Positions 41,730-49,353 of a stretch of 64,000 nucleotides of DNA are shown here, piece after piece (position 1 is the first letter of the stretch; each line of letters opens with the position of its first letter). Both the position numbers and the translations under genes were made by a program. This stretch comes from Acidobacteriota bacterium (GTDB lineage: Bacteria; Acidobacteriota; Terriglobia; Terriglobales; Acidobacteriaceae): contig JAJXWA010000002.1 in the NCBI GenBank assembly GCA_021781795.1, forward strand, positions 62,001 through 126,000, read 5' to 3'. The notes beneath the pieces were generated by a model. It was given only the letters and a program-made list of their open reading frames with translations, searched no databases and was not told the DNA's origin.

Positions 41730-43154
41730 TTACTCTTCGATCTCCGGATGGTAGTGGCTCTCCCATCCCATATACCGCGCCGCTTCATGCACGGCCTTCG
41801 ACACATCGCTGAAGTTCGCCGCCACATGATGCTCAAATCCTTCGCGGCAGATGTACTTCAGCAGCTTCTGCAGTTGCGGAATCTCCGCCACTCCTGCGCC
41901 GCCAAACGTCTCCAGCGGATCCTCCGTGAACCGGCCCGCGCCCGTGTACCCGCGAATCACGCCGCGCCGGTCGTCCGTCGAGAAGCGCGCAAAGCTCATC
42001 ACGCCCGGCTTCACGCGGCCCACGCAGGTGCCAAACGTATTCAGCTTGCCCACCGTTCCCGCAATGATTTCCTGGTAGTCCATCTTCACGTCCTGGAAGA
42101 AGTGCTTCGGCAGGTTCGAGCAGTGGAAGCACACGCACTTGTTCGGATCGTTGCCGTAATTGTTGTTCCAGTCCAGCAGCGCCGACGGCGTCCCCGAGGC
42201 CAGTGCCAGCATGTACATGCTCAGCGTGCCCGGTACGTCCACCTCGCAGGCTGAAGGAATCAGCTCGTTCGACATCATGCTCATGATCGTGCACGGCACC
42301 ACGCCAAAGAACTCTTCCATCGACGTCCAGCACTGGACCGCGCTCACCGTCACGTGCGTCTGCTTCATCCAGCCGTCAATCACCGCGCCCAGCTTCGCCA
42401 TCTTCAGCAGCGCGTCATCGGGAATCCCCGCCGTCGTCACATACTTCTTGATCGCCGCCAGCTTGGCCTGCGCCGCATCGTCGTTGTCCTTCATCCGCCC
42501 GATGCGCCCGAAGATCTCAGACAGGTCAATCGTCTCGATCGTGATCCCACTCGTCTCCAGAATCCGCTCCGAGTAGCGCACCGTGTTGAACGCCGTCGGC
42601 CGCGCGCCAATTGCGCCAATCCGCAGGTTCTTCAACCCCTTCACAATCCGGCACACCGCGGAAAACCACTCCAGGTCCGCCTTGAACTCCGCCGAGGTCA
42701 GGCTCTCCGTATGCAGCGTCGTCAGCGAGTACTGAATGCCGTACTGCATCATGTTGTTGCACGCGCTCATCTTTCCGCAGAAGCTGTCCCGCCGCGTCGC
42801 AATCGTCATCGCATCCGAGCGGTCCGGCGTCGCCTGCACCAGCACCGGCACCTTCAGCCCCGACAGCCGGATGGCATCCACAATCCCGCGCTCCTCGCCA
42901 AAGTTCGGCAGCGTCACGATGATGCCGTCCATCTCATCGGCATGCTTCTTGAACAGCTCCGCGCAGCGCTGCGACTCCACATACGTTTCCACCGCGCCGT
43001 ACTTCGATTCTTCAGGGCTCAGCACAATCGCCCGCGCGCCTGCCTTTTCCAGCACCGAAAGAATCTCTTCGCGTCCCGTCTTTGCCAAATGATCCGGAAA
43101 AAAGCCGCGATTCCCCACCACCACGCCGAACGTCATCTTCCTCTGCGTTGCCAT
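41730..43154 (-). CDS. L-fucose/L-arabinose isomerase family protein
   Basis: A 474-residue protein with the three-domain fucose/arabinose isomerase architecture. The N-terminus FGVVVGNRGFFPDHLA and IIVTLPNFGEE are typical; the middle domain has GARPTAFNTVRYSE. The C-terminal part CWTSMEEFFGVVPCTIMSMM, SACEVDVPGTLSMYMLALASG and DWNNNYGNDP carries the Glu, Asp and Asn expected around the Mn site. It should interconvert an aldose and a ketose in the cytoplasm. It lies between an SSS symporter/small membrane protein pair and an M24-family gene on one strand, so its substrate is presumably what the symporter imports. The exact sugar, including sulfo- or deoxy-sugars, is unknown. Confidence 0.83.
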   Translation of the reverse strand: MATQRKMTFGVVVGNRGFFPDHLAKTGREEILSVLEKAGARAIVLSPEESKYGAVETYVESQRCAELFKKHADEMDGIIVTLPNFGEERGIVDAIRLSGLKVPVLVQATPDRSDAMTIATRRDSFCGKMSACNNMMQYGIQYSLTTLHTESLTSAEFKADLEWFSAVCRIVKGLKNLRIGAIGARPTAFNTVRYSERILETSGITIETIDLSEIFGRIGRMKDNDDAAQAKLAAIKKYVTTAGIPDDALLKMAKLGAVIDGWMKQTHVTVSAVQCWTSMEEFFGVVPCTIMSMMSNELIPSACEVDVPGTLSMYMLALASGTPSALLDWNNNYGNDPNKCVCFHCSNLPKHFFQDVKMDYQEIIAGTVGKLNTFGTCVGRVKPGVMSFARFSTDDRRGVIRGYTGAGRFTEDPLETFGGAGVAEIPQLQKLLKYICREGFEHHVAANFSDVSKAVHEAARYMGWESHYHPEIEE

Positions 43155-43332
43155 CGATCTTCTCCTTCAGTCCTCTCGCCGCTGCCACGGCCACTTCACC
43201 CTGCGCCCCACCAGAGAAACCGTCCTCATCTCCGGCTGCCGGTCGCAGAAATTTGTTTTCTATTGCCCGCGTGCCAGGACGGCGCGGCACGTATCTTTCA
43301 CCTCGGCGAAGCCTGCGCCTCGCCGCACCACA

Positions 43333-43554
43333 TCACTTCGCGTTGCGACCCGGCCGGAACTTCACCAGGTAAATCGCCCCAATCACCGCAAGCAGGCCAC
43401 CCCACCAGATCGGCGTATGCAGCTCCGTCAGTTGCACACCCGCCGGATAGTTGCCCGTCGCGGCCTCAACAATCCCGGCCCCGCAAATCAACACACCGTA
43501 GATCTCCAGCAGCAAGCCGATAAAAAACCAGATCGGAATCTTTGAACCATGCAT
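43333..43554 (-). CDS. Small two-helix membrane protein of the symporter cassette
   Basis: A 73-residue protein with two predicted membrane helices, residues about 8-30 (IWFFIGLLLEIYGVLICGAGI) and 47-66 (IWWGGLLAVIGAIYLVKF). The C-terminus is basic (KFRPGRNAK), probably cytoplasmic. It begins 18 bases after the symporter stop, so it is very likely co-transcribed and perhaps a transporter subunit or stabiliser. I do not recognise a named family. Confidence 0.7.
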   Translation of the reverse strand: MHGSKIPIWFFIGLLLEIYGVLICGAGIVEAATGNYPAGVQLTELHTPIWWGGLLAVIGAIYLVKFRPGRNAK

Positions 43555-43572
43555 CGCTCGGTCTCCTTCCCC

Positions 43573-45453
43573 TTACCAGAACATGATGTTGAGAATGGCG
43601 AAGATGACCACCACCGCCACGGCCCAGAACCACTCCCGCATATAGAACGCCACCGTTTCTTCCTTCGGCAGCACCGTCGCGCCATACACCAGCCCGTCCA
43701 GTTCCTTCACCGGTCGCGGCTTCGTCACCAGGCTCACGCCCACAATAATCACGGATGCGAACAGGAAGGCCCACAGCGCGCGGAACACATTCTCCGCCAT
43801 CGGCTTTGCATCCGGTGAAAGCGCCACAATCGCCAGCGCCGAAGGCACAAGCTTCACCCACACAAACAAGCCCGCCGAAAACAGAATCCCCAGCAGCAGC
43901 CCAAGGAATCCCGCCAGCCGCGTCGCCTTTGACCAGAACATTCCGAACAGAATCGCCGCCAGCAGCGGCGCCACAAACACGCTGAACAGCGCCTGCACAT
44001 AATCCATAATGCCGTGGAACTGCTGCACCAGGTACGCCGCGCCAATCGACACAATCACGCCTGCAACAATCGACAGCCTCCCGACCATCACGTAGTGGCT
44101 GTCATTCGCCTTCTTGTTGATCAGCGGCTTGTAGATGTCGTACGTCCACACCGTCGAGAACGCGCTCACATTGCCCGCCATGCCGCTCATAAATCCCGCA
44201 ATCAGCGCCGTGATGCCCAGTCCCAGCAGCCCCGGCCCCAGGTAGCGCACCATCATCAGCGGCAGCGCCTGGTTGTACGTGTGCAGCTCCGCGCCCGGCG
44301 CGCCATTCAACACCTTCTGTTGAAACTCCGGCGTCAGGTTCGTCTTCTCCATCGCCGCCGAACACGCGCTCGCATCCGTCGGCACGCCCGCCGCATTCGC
44401 CGTGCATGCCGCCGTCACATCCTCGCCCACCAGTTGCCGTCGGCTCCCATCCGGATTCTGCAGCAGCACCAGCCCCAGCAGACCCGGCAGAATCACGATG
44501 AACGGAACCGCCATCTTGAAGAACGAGCCGATAATTGGCGCCAGCCGCGCCGCGCGCAGGTTATGCGCCGCCAGCACGCGCTGCACCACCAGGAAGTCCG
44601 TCGTCCAGTAACCGAAGCTGATCACAAACCCCAGCCCGAAGACGATTCCCGTCCAGTGCACGCCCATCGGGTTCGCGGAGAAATGTCCTGTGTCACGCCA
44701 CAGATGAAAGTAGCTGTCGTTGTGCAGATTGCTCATGATCTTCCGCTGCAATCCATACCAGCCGCCGGCCTGCACCATGCCCAGAATCGGCACCAGCAGT
44801 GCGCCGCCCCAGATCAGCACAAACTGCAGCACCTCGTTGAAGATCGCCGACCGCAGCCCGCCCAGTCCCACATACAATGCCACGGCCACCGAGCTCACAA
44901 TGATGCTGAAGTTGATGTCCCAACCCAGCACCACCTTCATCACCACGGCCATCGCAAACATGTTCACGCCGCTCATCAGGATCATCTCGGTCGCAAACGC
45001 CACCGCCGCCACGCTCCGCGCCCGCCCGTCGTATCTCAGATCCAGATATCCCGGCACCGAGTGCGTCTTCGACACGTAGTAGAACGGCATCATCACCAGG
45101 CCGAGGAACAGCATTGCCGGAATCGCGCCAATCCAGTACCAGTGCGTCGCCAGAATGCCGTACTGATACGCCGAGCCCGCCCAGCCCATCAGTTCCAGCG
45201 ATCCCATGTTGGCCGAAACAAAACTAAGGCCCGCGATCCAGGCCGTCATCTCGCGCCCGGCCATAAAGAACTCTTCGCTCGTGTTCGACTGGCCCTTCAG
45301 ATGAAAGCCAATCCAGATCACCATCGCGAAGTAAATGGCGACCACGGCAATATCCAGCGTCCCCAGCCGCGCCAGCGGGGTCGCGCTCAAGGCCAGTGCA
45401 CTCGGCAGCGCCGCAGGCGCTCCGGCAATTGTCAGTGGGGCAAATCCGAGCAT
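43573..45453 (-). CDS. Sodium:solute symporter (SSS family)
   Basis: A 626-residue sodium-coupled carrier of the vSGLT type. An extracytoplasmic N-terminal stretch is followed by about 14 helices. Family signatures: DIAVVAIYFAMVIWIG in the first helix, SEEFFMAGREMTAWIAG, GLSFVSANMGSLELMGWAG, VPGYLDLRYDGRARS, and FGYWTTDFLVVQRVLAAHN. GLGGLRSAIFNEVLQFVLI is the usual helix 6/7 region. Between later helices is a long loop with paired Cys (VTAACTANAAG, DASACSAAMEK). It is the first gene of a leftward cassette (carrier, small membrane protein, isomerase, M24 homologue), so the substrate is probably a monosaccharide. Two operator-like palindromes lie upstream. Confidence 0.9.
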   Translation of the reverse strand: MLGFAPLTIAGAPAALPSALALSATPLARLGTLDIAVVAIYFAMVIWIGFHLKGQSNTSEEFFMAGREMTAWIAGLSFVSANMGSLELMGWAGSAYQYGILATHWYWIGAIPAMLFLGLVMMPFYYVSKTHSVPGYLDLRYDGRARSVAAVAFATEMILMSGVNMFAMAVVMKVVLGWDINFSIIVSSVAVALYVGLGGLRSAIFNEVLQFVLIWGGALLVPILGMVQAGGWYGLQRKIMSNLHNDSYFHLWRDTGHFSANPMGVHWTGIVFGLGFVISFGYWTTDFLVVQRVLAAHNLRAARLAPIIGSFFKMAVPFIVILPGLLGLVLLQNPDGSRRQLVGEDVTAACTANAAGVPTDASACSAAMEKTNLTPEFQQKVLNGAPGAELHTYNQALPLMMVRYLGPGLLGLGITALIAGFMSGMAGNVSAFSTVWTYDIYKPLINKKANDSHYVMVGRLSIVAGVIVSIGAAYLVQQFHGIMDYVQALFSVFVAPLLAAILFGMFWSKATRLAGFLGLLLGILFSAGLFVWVKLVPSALAIVALSPDAKPMAENVFRALWAFLFASVIIVGVSLVTKPRPVKELDGLVYGATVLPKEETVAFYMREWFWAVAVVVIFAILNIMFW

Positions 45454-45508
45454 CGTCTCACCTGAACCAATCCGTTGCGCCCGCCTGTACCGCCAGACGC
45501 ACTCACTA

Positions 45509-45524
45509 AGTAAATGGGTTTACT
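45509..45524. promoter_or_regulatory. Operator candidate AGTAAA-TGGG-TTTACT before the symporter cassette
   Basis: A perfect 6+6 inverted repeat with a 4-base spacer, centred 63 bases before the symporter ATG. One half-site reads GTAAAC on the reverse strand, as in the second palindrome at 45632. The gap from 45454 to 45898 contains these two sites and no recognisable gene. Confidence 0.5.
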
Positions 45525-45631
45525 GCAAAGATTGTCAAGCAGCAAAACAACTCTTTCTCTGCATCTCCCCAGGCGTCCCGCCGCGCCACCTTCCACCCGT
45601 TTTGAGCCGTGGATTTACGCCTCGCAGTTTC

Positions 45632-45647
45632 GGGAAAGCGTTTACCC
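45632..45647. promoter_or_regulatory. LacI-family-like operator with central CG
   Basis: GGGAAAGCGTTTACCC is a near-perfect 16-base palindrome with CG in the centre, the form preferred by LacI/GalR-type repressors (half-site GTAAACG). It lies 178 bases before the symporter and 252 bases before the rightward aminotransferase-like gene. No LacI-type gene is in the window. Confidence 0.5.
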
Positions 45648-45898
45648 GCCAAAGTGTAGCACACACGCTCCCTCTCTGCGCCACCCCCTCCCACTCCTTC
45701 CACTCTCGCATCTCCACTCGTCGCGTTCTTCCTCGACCTCCGTATGCGTTTCCCCTTGAACTCCGCCTGCCGCAGCGATACCTTGGGTCATGGGACGCGT
45801 CTTCTCTTCTCCAACCTCCGGCATTTCTTCCCTGGTCGTACCGCCCCCCACTCCCGCACTCCTTCGCGCCCCGCAGATCCTTTCCCAAAGGAGCACCC

Positions 45899-47116
45899 GT
45901 GCCGCCATCCGTTGAATCCCTTGCCGCCACCGGTCTTTCGCGCCGATCCTTCTTCCGATTTGCAGCCGGCGCATCCGCGCTCGCCACCACTCCGTTCCTC
46001 AGCGAATCCCATCTCGCCTTCGCCGCCATCCCCGACTTCGCCGACCCCAACATCGGCATCCACATCGATGCCAATGAAAATCCCATGGGCCCCTGCGATG
46101 CAGCGCGTCAGGCCATCGCCAACATCATTCCCCGTGGCGGACGCTACCTCTTCCCGCTCGATGACGTGCCCGCGCAGACCTTTGCGAAGCAGCAAGGCCT
46201 CGATCCCGAGTTCGTCGTTTCCTTTGCTGGCTCCTCCGAGCCGCTCCACTATACCGTCCTCGCCTTCACCGGCAAAGACAAGCCTCTCGTCACCGCCGAC
46301 CCCGGCTATGAAGCCCCCATCTGGGCTGCCAAGGCAGCGGGCGCGCCCGTCATCAAAGTCCCTCTCGCCGATCCCAAAGGCGCGGCCACGCACGACATCA
46401 AGGCCATGCTCGCCGCCTCGCCCAATCCCGGCGTCCTCTACATCTGCAACCCCAACAACCCCACCGGCACCGTCACGCCGCGCGAGCAGATCGAATACGC
46501 TGTCCACAACGCGCCCAAGGACACAGTCCTCCTCATCGACGAGGCCTACATCCATTTTTGCGATCAGCCCAGTTCTCTCCAGTACGTTAAAGAGGGCAGG
46601 AACGTCATCGTCCTGCGCACCTTCTCCAAGATCTACGGCATGGCCGGCCTCCGCATGGGCTTCGCCATCGGCCGCCCCGACCTGCTCAAAAAAATCGCTC
46701 GCTTTTACGGACTCAACGCTCTGCCCATCACCGCCGTCGCCGCTGCCAACGCCAGCCTCGCCGATTCTAGCCTTGTTCCCACGCGCAAAAAACTCATCGG
46801 CGACACCCGCACGGAAACCATCGCTTGGCTCAAGAGCAAGGGCTACTCCACCACGCCCTCTGTCAGCAACTGCTTCATGCTCGACGTCGGCCGCCCCGGC
46901 AAAGAGGTTCAGGCCGCTCTCGCCGCGAAACAGATGTTCGTCGGCCGCATCTGGCCCGCATGGCCCAACTCACTCCGCATCACCGTCGGCACACCCGATG
47001 AGATGATGGCCTTCCGCAAAGCCTTCTCTGAAGTGATGAGCGGCGCCACCGCAGGCCTCAAGCCCGCACCGCTCCCCGGCCGCCTCGCCGCGTACCCTTA
47101 CACCCACCTCTCCTAG
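45899..47116 (+). CDS. Histidinol-phosphate-aminotransferase-like PLP enzyme with Tat signal
   Basis: A 405-residue fold-type I aminotransferase. A twin-arginine signal, SRRSFFRFAAGASALATTPF, occupies residues about 14-33. The catalytic domain is HisC-like: IDANENPMGP, LYICNPNNPTGTV (pocket Asn), VLLIDEAYIHF, and the PLP-binding Lys in LRTFSKIYGMAGLRMGF. The start is GTG 45899 with AAAGGAGC upstream; no ATG fits. Being Tat-exported it should carry PLP into the periplasm, so it is unlikely to serve histidine synthesis. A terminator at 47142 follows. Confidence 0.85.
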   Translation: MPPSVESLAATGLSRRSFFRFAAGASALATTPFLSESHLAFAAIPDFADPNIGIHIDANENPMGPCDAARQAIANIIPRGGRYLFPLDDVPAQTFAKQQGLDPEFVVSFAGSSEPLHYTVLAFTGKDKPLVTADPGYEAPIWAAKAAGAPVIKVPLADPKGAATHDIKAMLAASPNPGVLYICNPNNPTGTVTPREQIEYAVHNAPKDTVLLIDEAYIHFCDQPSSLQYVKEGRNVIVLRTFSKIYGMAGLRMGFAIGRPDLLKKIARFYGLNALPITAVAAANASLADSSLVPTRKKLIGDTRTETIAWLKSKGYSTTPSVSNCFMLDVGRPGKEVQAALAAKQMFVGRIWPAWPNSLRITVGTPDEMMAFRKAFSEVMSGATAGLKPAPLPGRLAAYPYTHLS

Positions 47117-47141
47117 CGCTTCATCAAACTTCCGCACCAAC

Positions 47142-47170
47142 AAAAAGCCCCACCGTCCGGTGGGGCTTTT
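47142..47170. terminator. Bidirectional rho-independent terminator
   Basis: AAAAAGCCCCACC-GTCC-GGTGGGGCTTTT: an 8-bp GC stem (GCCCCACC/GGTGGGGC) flanked by A and T runs, so it works in both directions. It lies between the convergent aminotransferase-like gene and the molybdoenzyme gene. Confidence 0.9.
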
Positions 47171-47192
47171 CATCTGCGCATCGCGCGCCGCT

Positions 47193-47951
47193 TCAAATCC
47201 CCGCGAACCATGCGTACCCACCCTCCGGCGAAGCCGATCCCAATCCTTTACCGAACCTTTTCATCGAATCCGTCACGGTAATGTGGTGCAGAAATTTCAG
47301 ATTCTTGTAACCCAGTTGCATCGGCACCCGCATCCGCAGCGGACCGCCAAACGCCACCGGCAGCTCGCCGTCATTCATCCCCATCGTCAAATAGGTCTGC
47401 GGATGCAGCGCCTCGCCCATATCGAGGCTGTCCCACTGGTCCGGCTCCACGCTGAAGTACGCCACATACCGCGCCTGCGGCAGCACGCCCACCTCGCGCA
47501 GCACCCCGCTCAGTGGCGTCCCAATCCACTCCGCCACGTACGACCAACCCTCTTCGCACGCCACCTCCGTAATCTGACTCCGCACCGGCATCGCCTTCAA
47601 ATCCGCCAGCGAGAACGACGTCGGCCGCGCCACCATTCCGTCCACTGTCAGACGCCAGTCTTTGAAGCCCCCAGCCTGCGACCGCTTGAACGCATCGCTC
47701 GGCGGCGCAATCGGCACCGCAAACGGATCCTTCGAAATCATGCTCCGCGAAAACTCACGCGCCGGCCTGTGCGCCGTCAGCAGGCTCTGCGCTGCATACG
47801 TCAGCGTCTCGCCCGGCCCAAAGAGGCCACCCGCATCCGGCGGCAGCAATCCATAGCGTCGCGCCAGCCGGTCCGCCACCGCCAGCCCTGCCACGCCCGC
47901 CGTCGCCGCCAGCCCGCCCGCAATCAGCTTCCTGCGCGAAAATCCGCTCAT
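47193..47951 (-). CDS. Molybdopterin-dependent oxidoreductase, Tat-exported (MsrP/sulfite-oxidase fold)
   Basis: A 252-residue periplasmic enzyme of the sulfite oxidase fold. Tat signal FSRRKLIAGGLAATAGV at the start; the Mo-ligating Cys is in EVACEEGWSYVAEWIGTPL. The usual RPxxFSLADLKAMP and GGPLRMRVPMQLGYKNLKFL follow. The closest known function is repair of methionine sulfoxide (MsrP) or sulfite oxidation; the substrate is not decided by the sequence. The gene overlaps the stop of the cytochrome b gene (ATGA), so the two form an electron-transfer pair in which the membrane cytochrome would pass electrons to or from the quinone pool. Confidence 0.88.
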   Translation of the reverse strand: MSGFSRRKLIAGGLAATAGVAGLAVADRLARRYGLLPPDAGGLFGPGETLTYAAQSLLTAHRPAREFSRSMISKDPFAVPIAPPSDAFKRSQAGGFKDWRLTVDGMVARPTSFSLADLKAMPVRSQITEVACEEGWSYVAEWIGTPLSGVLREVGVLPQARYVAYFSVEPDQWDSLDMGEALHPQTYLTMGMNDGELPVAFGGPLRMRVPMQLGYKNLKFLHHITVTDSMKRFGKGLGSASPEGGYAWFAGI

Positions 47952-48682
47952 GCATCCTCCTTCGCAGCCGCCCGCCCGGTGATCATCGCTCGCGTTCGTG
48001 TCCAGAACCCCGCCAGCGCGACCATTGCCACATGCACCCCAAGAAAGCCCACCAGCAGCAGCGTGATGAAGAAGTGCAGCGTCCGCGCGCTCTGCCGCCC
48101 GCCCAGCAGTTCCGCCGATGCCGGAAACGCCGATGTAAACGAAGGCGATAACGCCAGCCCCGTCCAGATCACCATCGGAAACAGCACAAAGATCACGACC
48201 AGATACGTCACCCGCTGCAAAGTGTTATACGTGTGTGCTCCTGCGTCCTTTGCGCGCCCGCCCCGCAGCGGCGTCCTCACCCGCTGCCACAGTGCGCCCA
48301 CAGAGCGCTCGCCACGTTCCGGCGTCAGATGCCTCCTGAAGTGCCCGCGCCATACGCCCCACAGCACATACACCAGCCCCGTCAGCACCACCAGCCACGC
48401 CGCTTCAAAGTGCAGATACCGGCCCCAGCCGTTTCCATCCGGCATCGCCGTGCCAAATCCGTTGTTCACCCATGGCCGCGACGTCGGCAGCGGCAGCGAG
48501 AACAGCGGATGCATGTTGGGATTTCCGCTCTCGCCCCAGTAGAACCGTGGATGGGAAATCAGAATCTCAGCGCCCGTCACCAGCAGCGCCAGAAACGCAA
48601 CCACCGTCAGCCAGTGCGTAATGCGCACGACCAACGCGTGCCGCGGAGCAGCCGAGATAGCCCTAGGGGAAGCCGTTGCCAT
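47948..48682 (-). CDS. Cytochrome b-type membrane subunit partner of the molybdoenzyme
   Basis: A 244-residue b-type cytochrome of the thiosulfate reductase/formate dehydrogenase gamma type. Four or five helices: VVRITHWLTVVAFLALLVTGA with heme His, YLHFEAAWLVVLTGLVYVLWG, TYLVVIFVLFPMVIWTGLAL and TLHFFITLLLVGFLGVHVAMVAL with two further His. It differs from MsrQ, the usual MsrP partner. The start is uncertain: ATG 48682 is taken because upstream in-frame codons (to 48721) are Ala/Arg-rich; neither has a strong ribosome site. Confidence 0.85.
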   Translation of the reverse strand: MATASPRAISAAPRHALVVRITHWLTVVAFLALLVTGAEILISHPRFYWGESGNPNMHPLFSLPLPTSRPWVNNGFGTAMPDGNGWGRYLHFEAAWLVVLTGLVYVLWGVWRGHFRRHLTPERGERSVGALWQRVRTPLRGGRAKDAGAHTYNTLQRVTYLVVIFVLFPMVIWTGLALSPSFTSAFPASAELLGGRQSARTLHFFITLLLVGFLGVHVAMVALAGFWTRTRAMITGRAAAKEDA

Positions 48683-48807
48683 TGCCGAAGCATAGCACGC
48701 CCTTCGCGCGCTTTCACTCACTTTATCCCGTGCAAATTCAGCAAGCGGCTGCCCCCGCCTCGCCAGCCAGTTCAGTGAAGGCAGCCAGCATCAGATGACG
48801 CGCAGAA

Positions 48808-49179
48808 TCAGTTCGTCTTCTGCTCTGCGCCCTTCTTTGCCCCGTGGAAAGCGCCTTTCGTCGTGTCCTTGGTCTTGTCCCATGCCTTCCGCGTGTCTTT
48901 CGCGGTCGCATGTGCGGCCTCTTTCGTGTCCTTCGCCGTCGCGTGGGCTACCTTCTTGGTGTCCTTCGCCGTGGCATGAGCGGCTTTCTTCGTGTCTTTC
49001 TCGGTCGCATGCGTCGCCTTCACGGTGTCTTTCTTCACATCGTGGCCGGCTGCCTTCATGTCGTGTTTCATGCCGTTATTCTGCGCTGAGTTAGAAGATT
49101 GACTCCATCCGAGAGCAGCCGCAAAAAACACAGCCATTCCCAGAGCTTTGGCGGTTGTCAGCATTTGTTGTGTCTTCAT
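48808..49179 (-). CDS. Exported LEA-like Lys/Ala/His repeat protein
   Basis: A 123-residue protein. Signal peptide about residues 9-27 (ALGMAVFFAAALGWSQ). The mature part consists of 11-residue repeats of the type HATAKDTKKAA (at least four copies), ending WDKTKDTTKGAFHGAKKG. This resembles group 3 LEA and desiccation-protectant amphipathic helices. It is the leftward partner of a universal stress protein; the shared 174-base region holds an FNR/CRP-type palindrome. GGAG overlaps close to the ATG. The role is probably envelope protection under stress. Confidence 0.75.
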   Translation of the reverse strand: MKTQQMLTTAKALGMAVFFAAALGWSQSSNSAQNNGMKHDMKAAGHDVKKDTVKATHATEKDTKKAAHATAKDTKKVAHATAKDTKEAAHATAKDTRKAWDKTKDTTKGAFHGAKKGAEQKTN

Positions 49180-49263
49180 GCTCCGGGAGTATAGGCCCTG
49201 CCTCCGCACCCCGACAAGCCACGACCCAGGCCCTTCACAGGACCTCCCGCCACCACCGCTTCC

Positions 49264-49277
49264 GTGATCCAAATCAC
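49264..49277. promoter_or_regulatory. FNR/CRP-type palindrome GTGAT-CCAA-ATCAC
   Basis: Perfect 5+5 inverted repeat with a 4-base spacer, FNR geometry with CRP-like outer G/C. It lies 85 bases before the ATG of the leftward LEA-like gene and 77 bases before the ATG of the rightward universal stress protein. A matching FNR-type regulator is encoded 1.8 kb away. Confidence 0.7.
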
Positions 49278-49353
49278 ACCTTGCGGTGCGACTCACCACA
49301 GTATCCAGACTCGCTTCGTGCCATCTTTCTCTCAGAGAAGCGAGGATTCGGCC

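Noticed and set aside
44014-45465. A 483-codon frame antisense to the symporter
   Set aside because: His/Arg/Gln-rich composition typical of the reverse complement of a membrane-protein gene; no motif.
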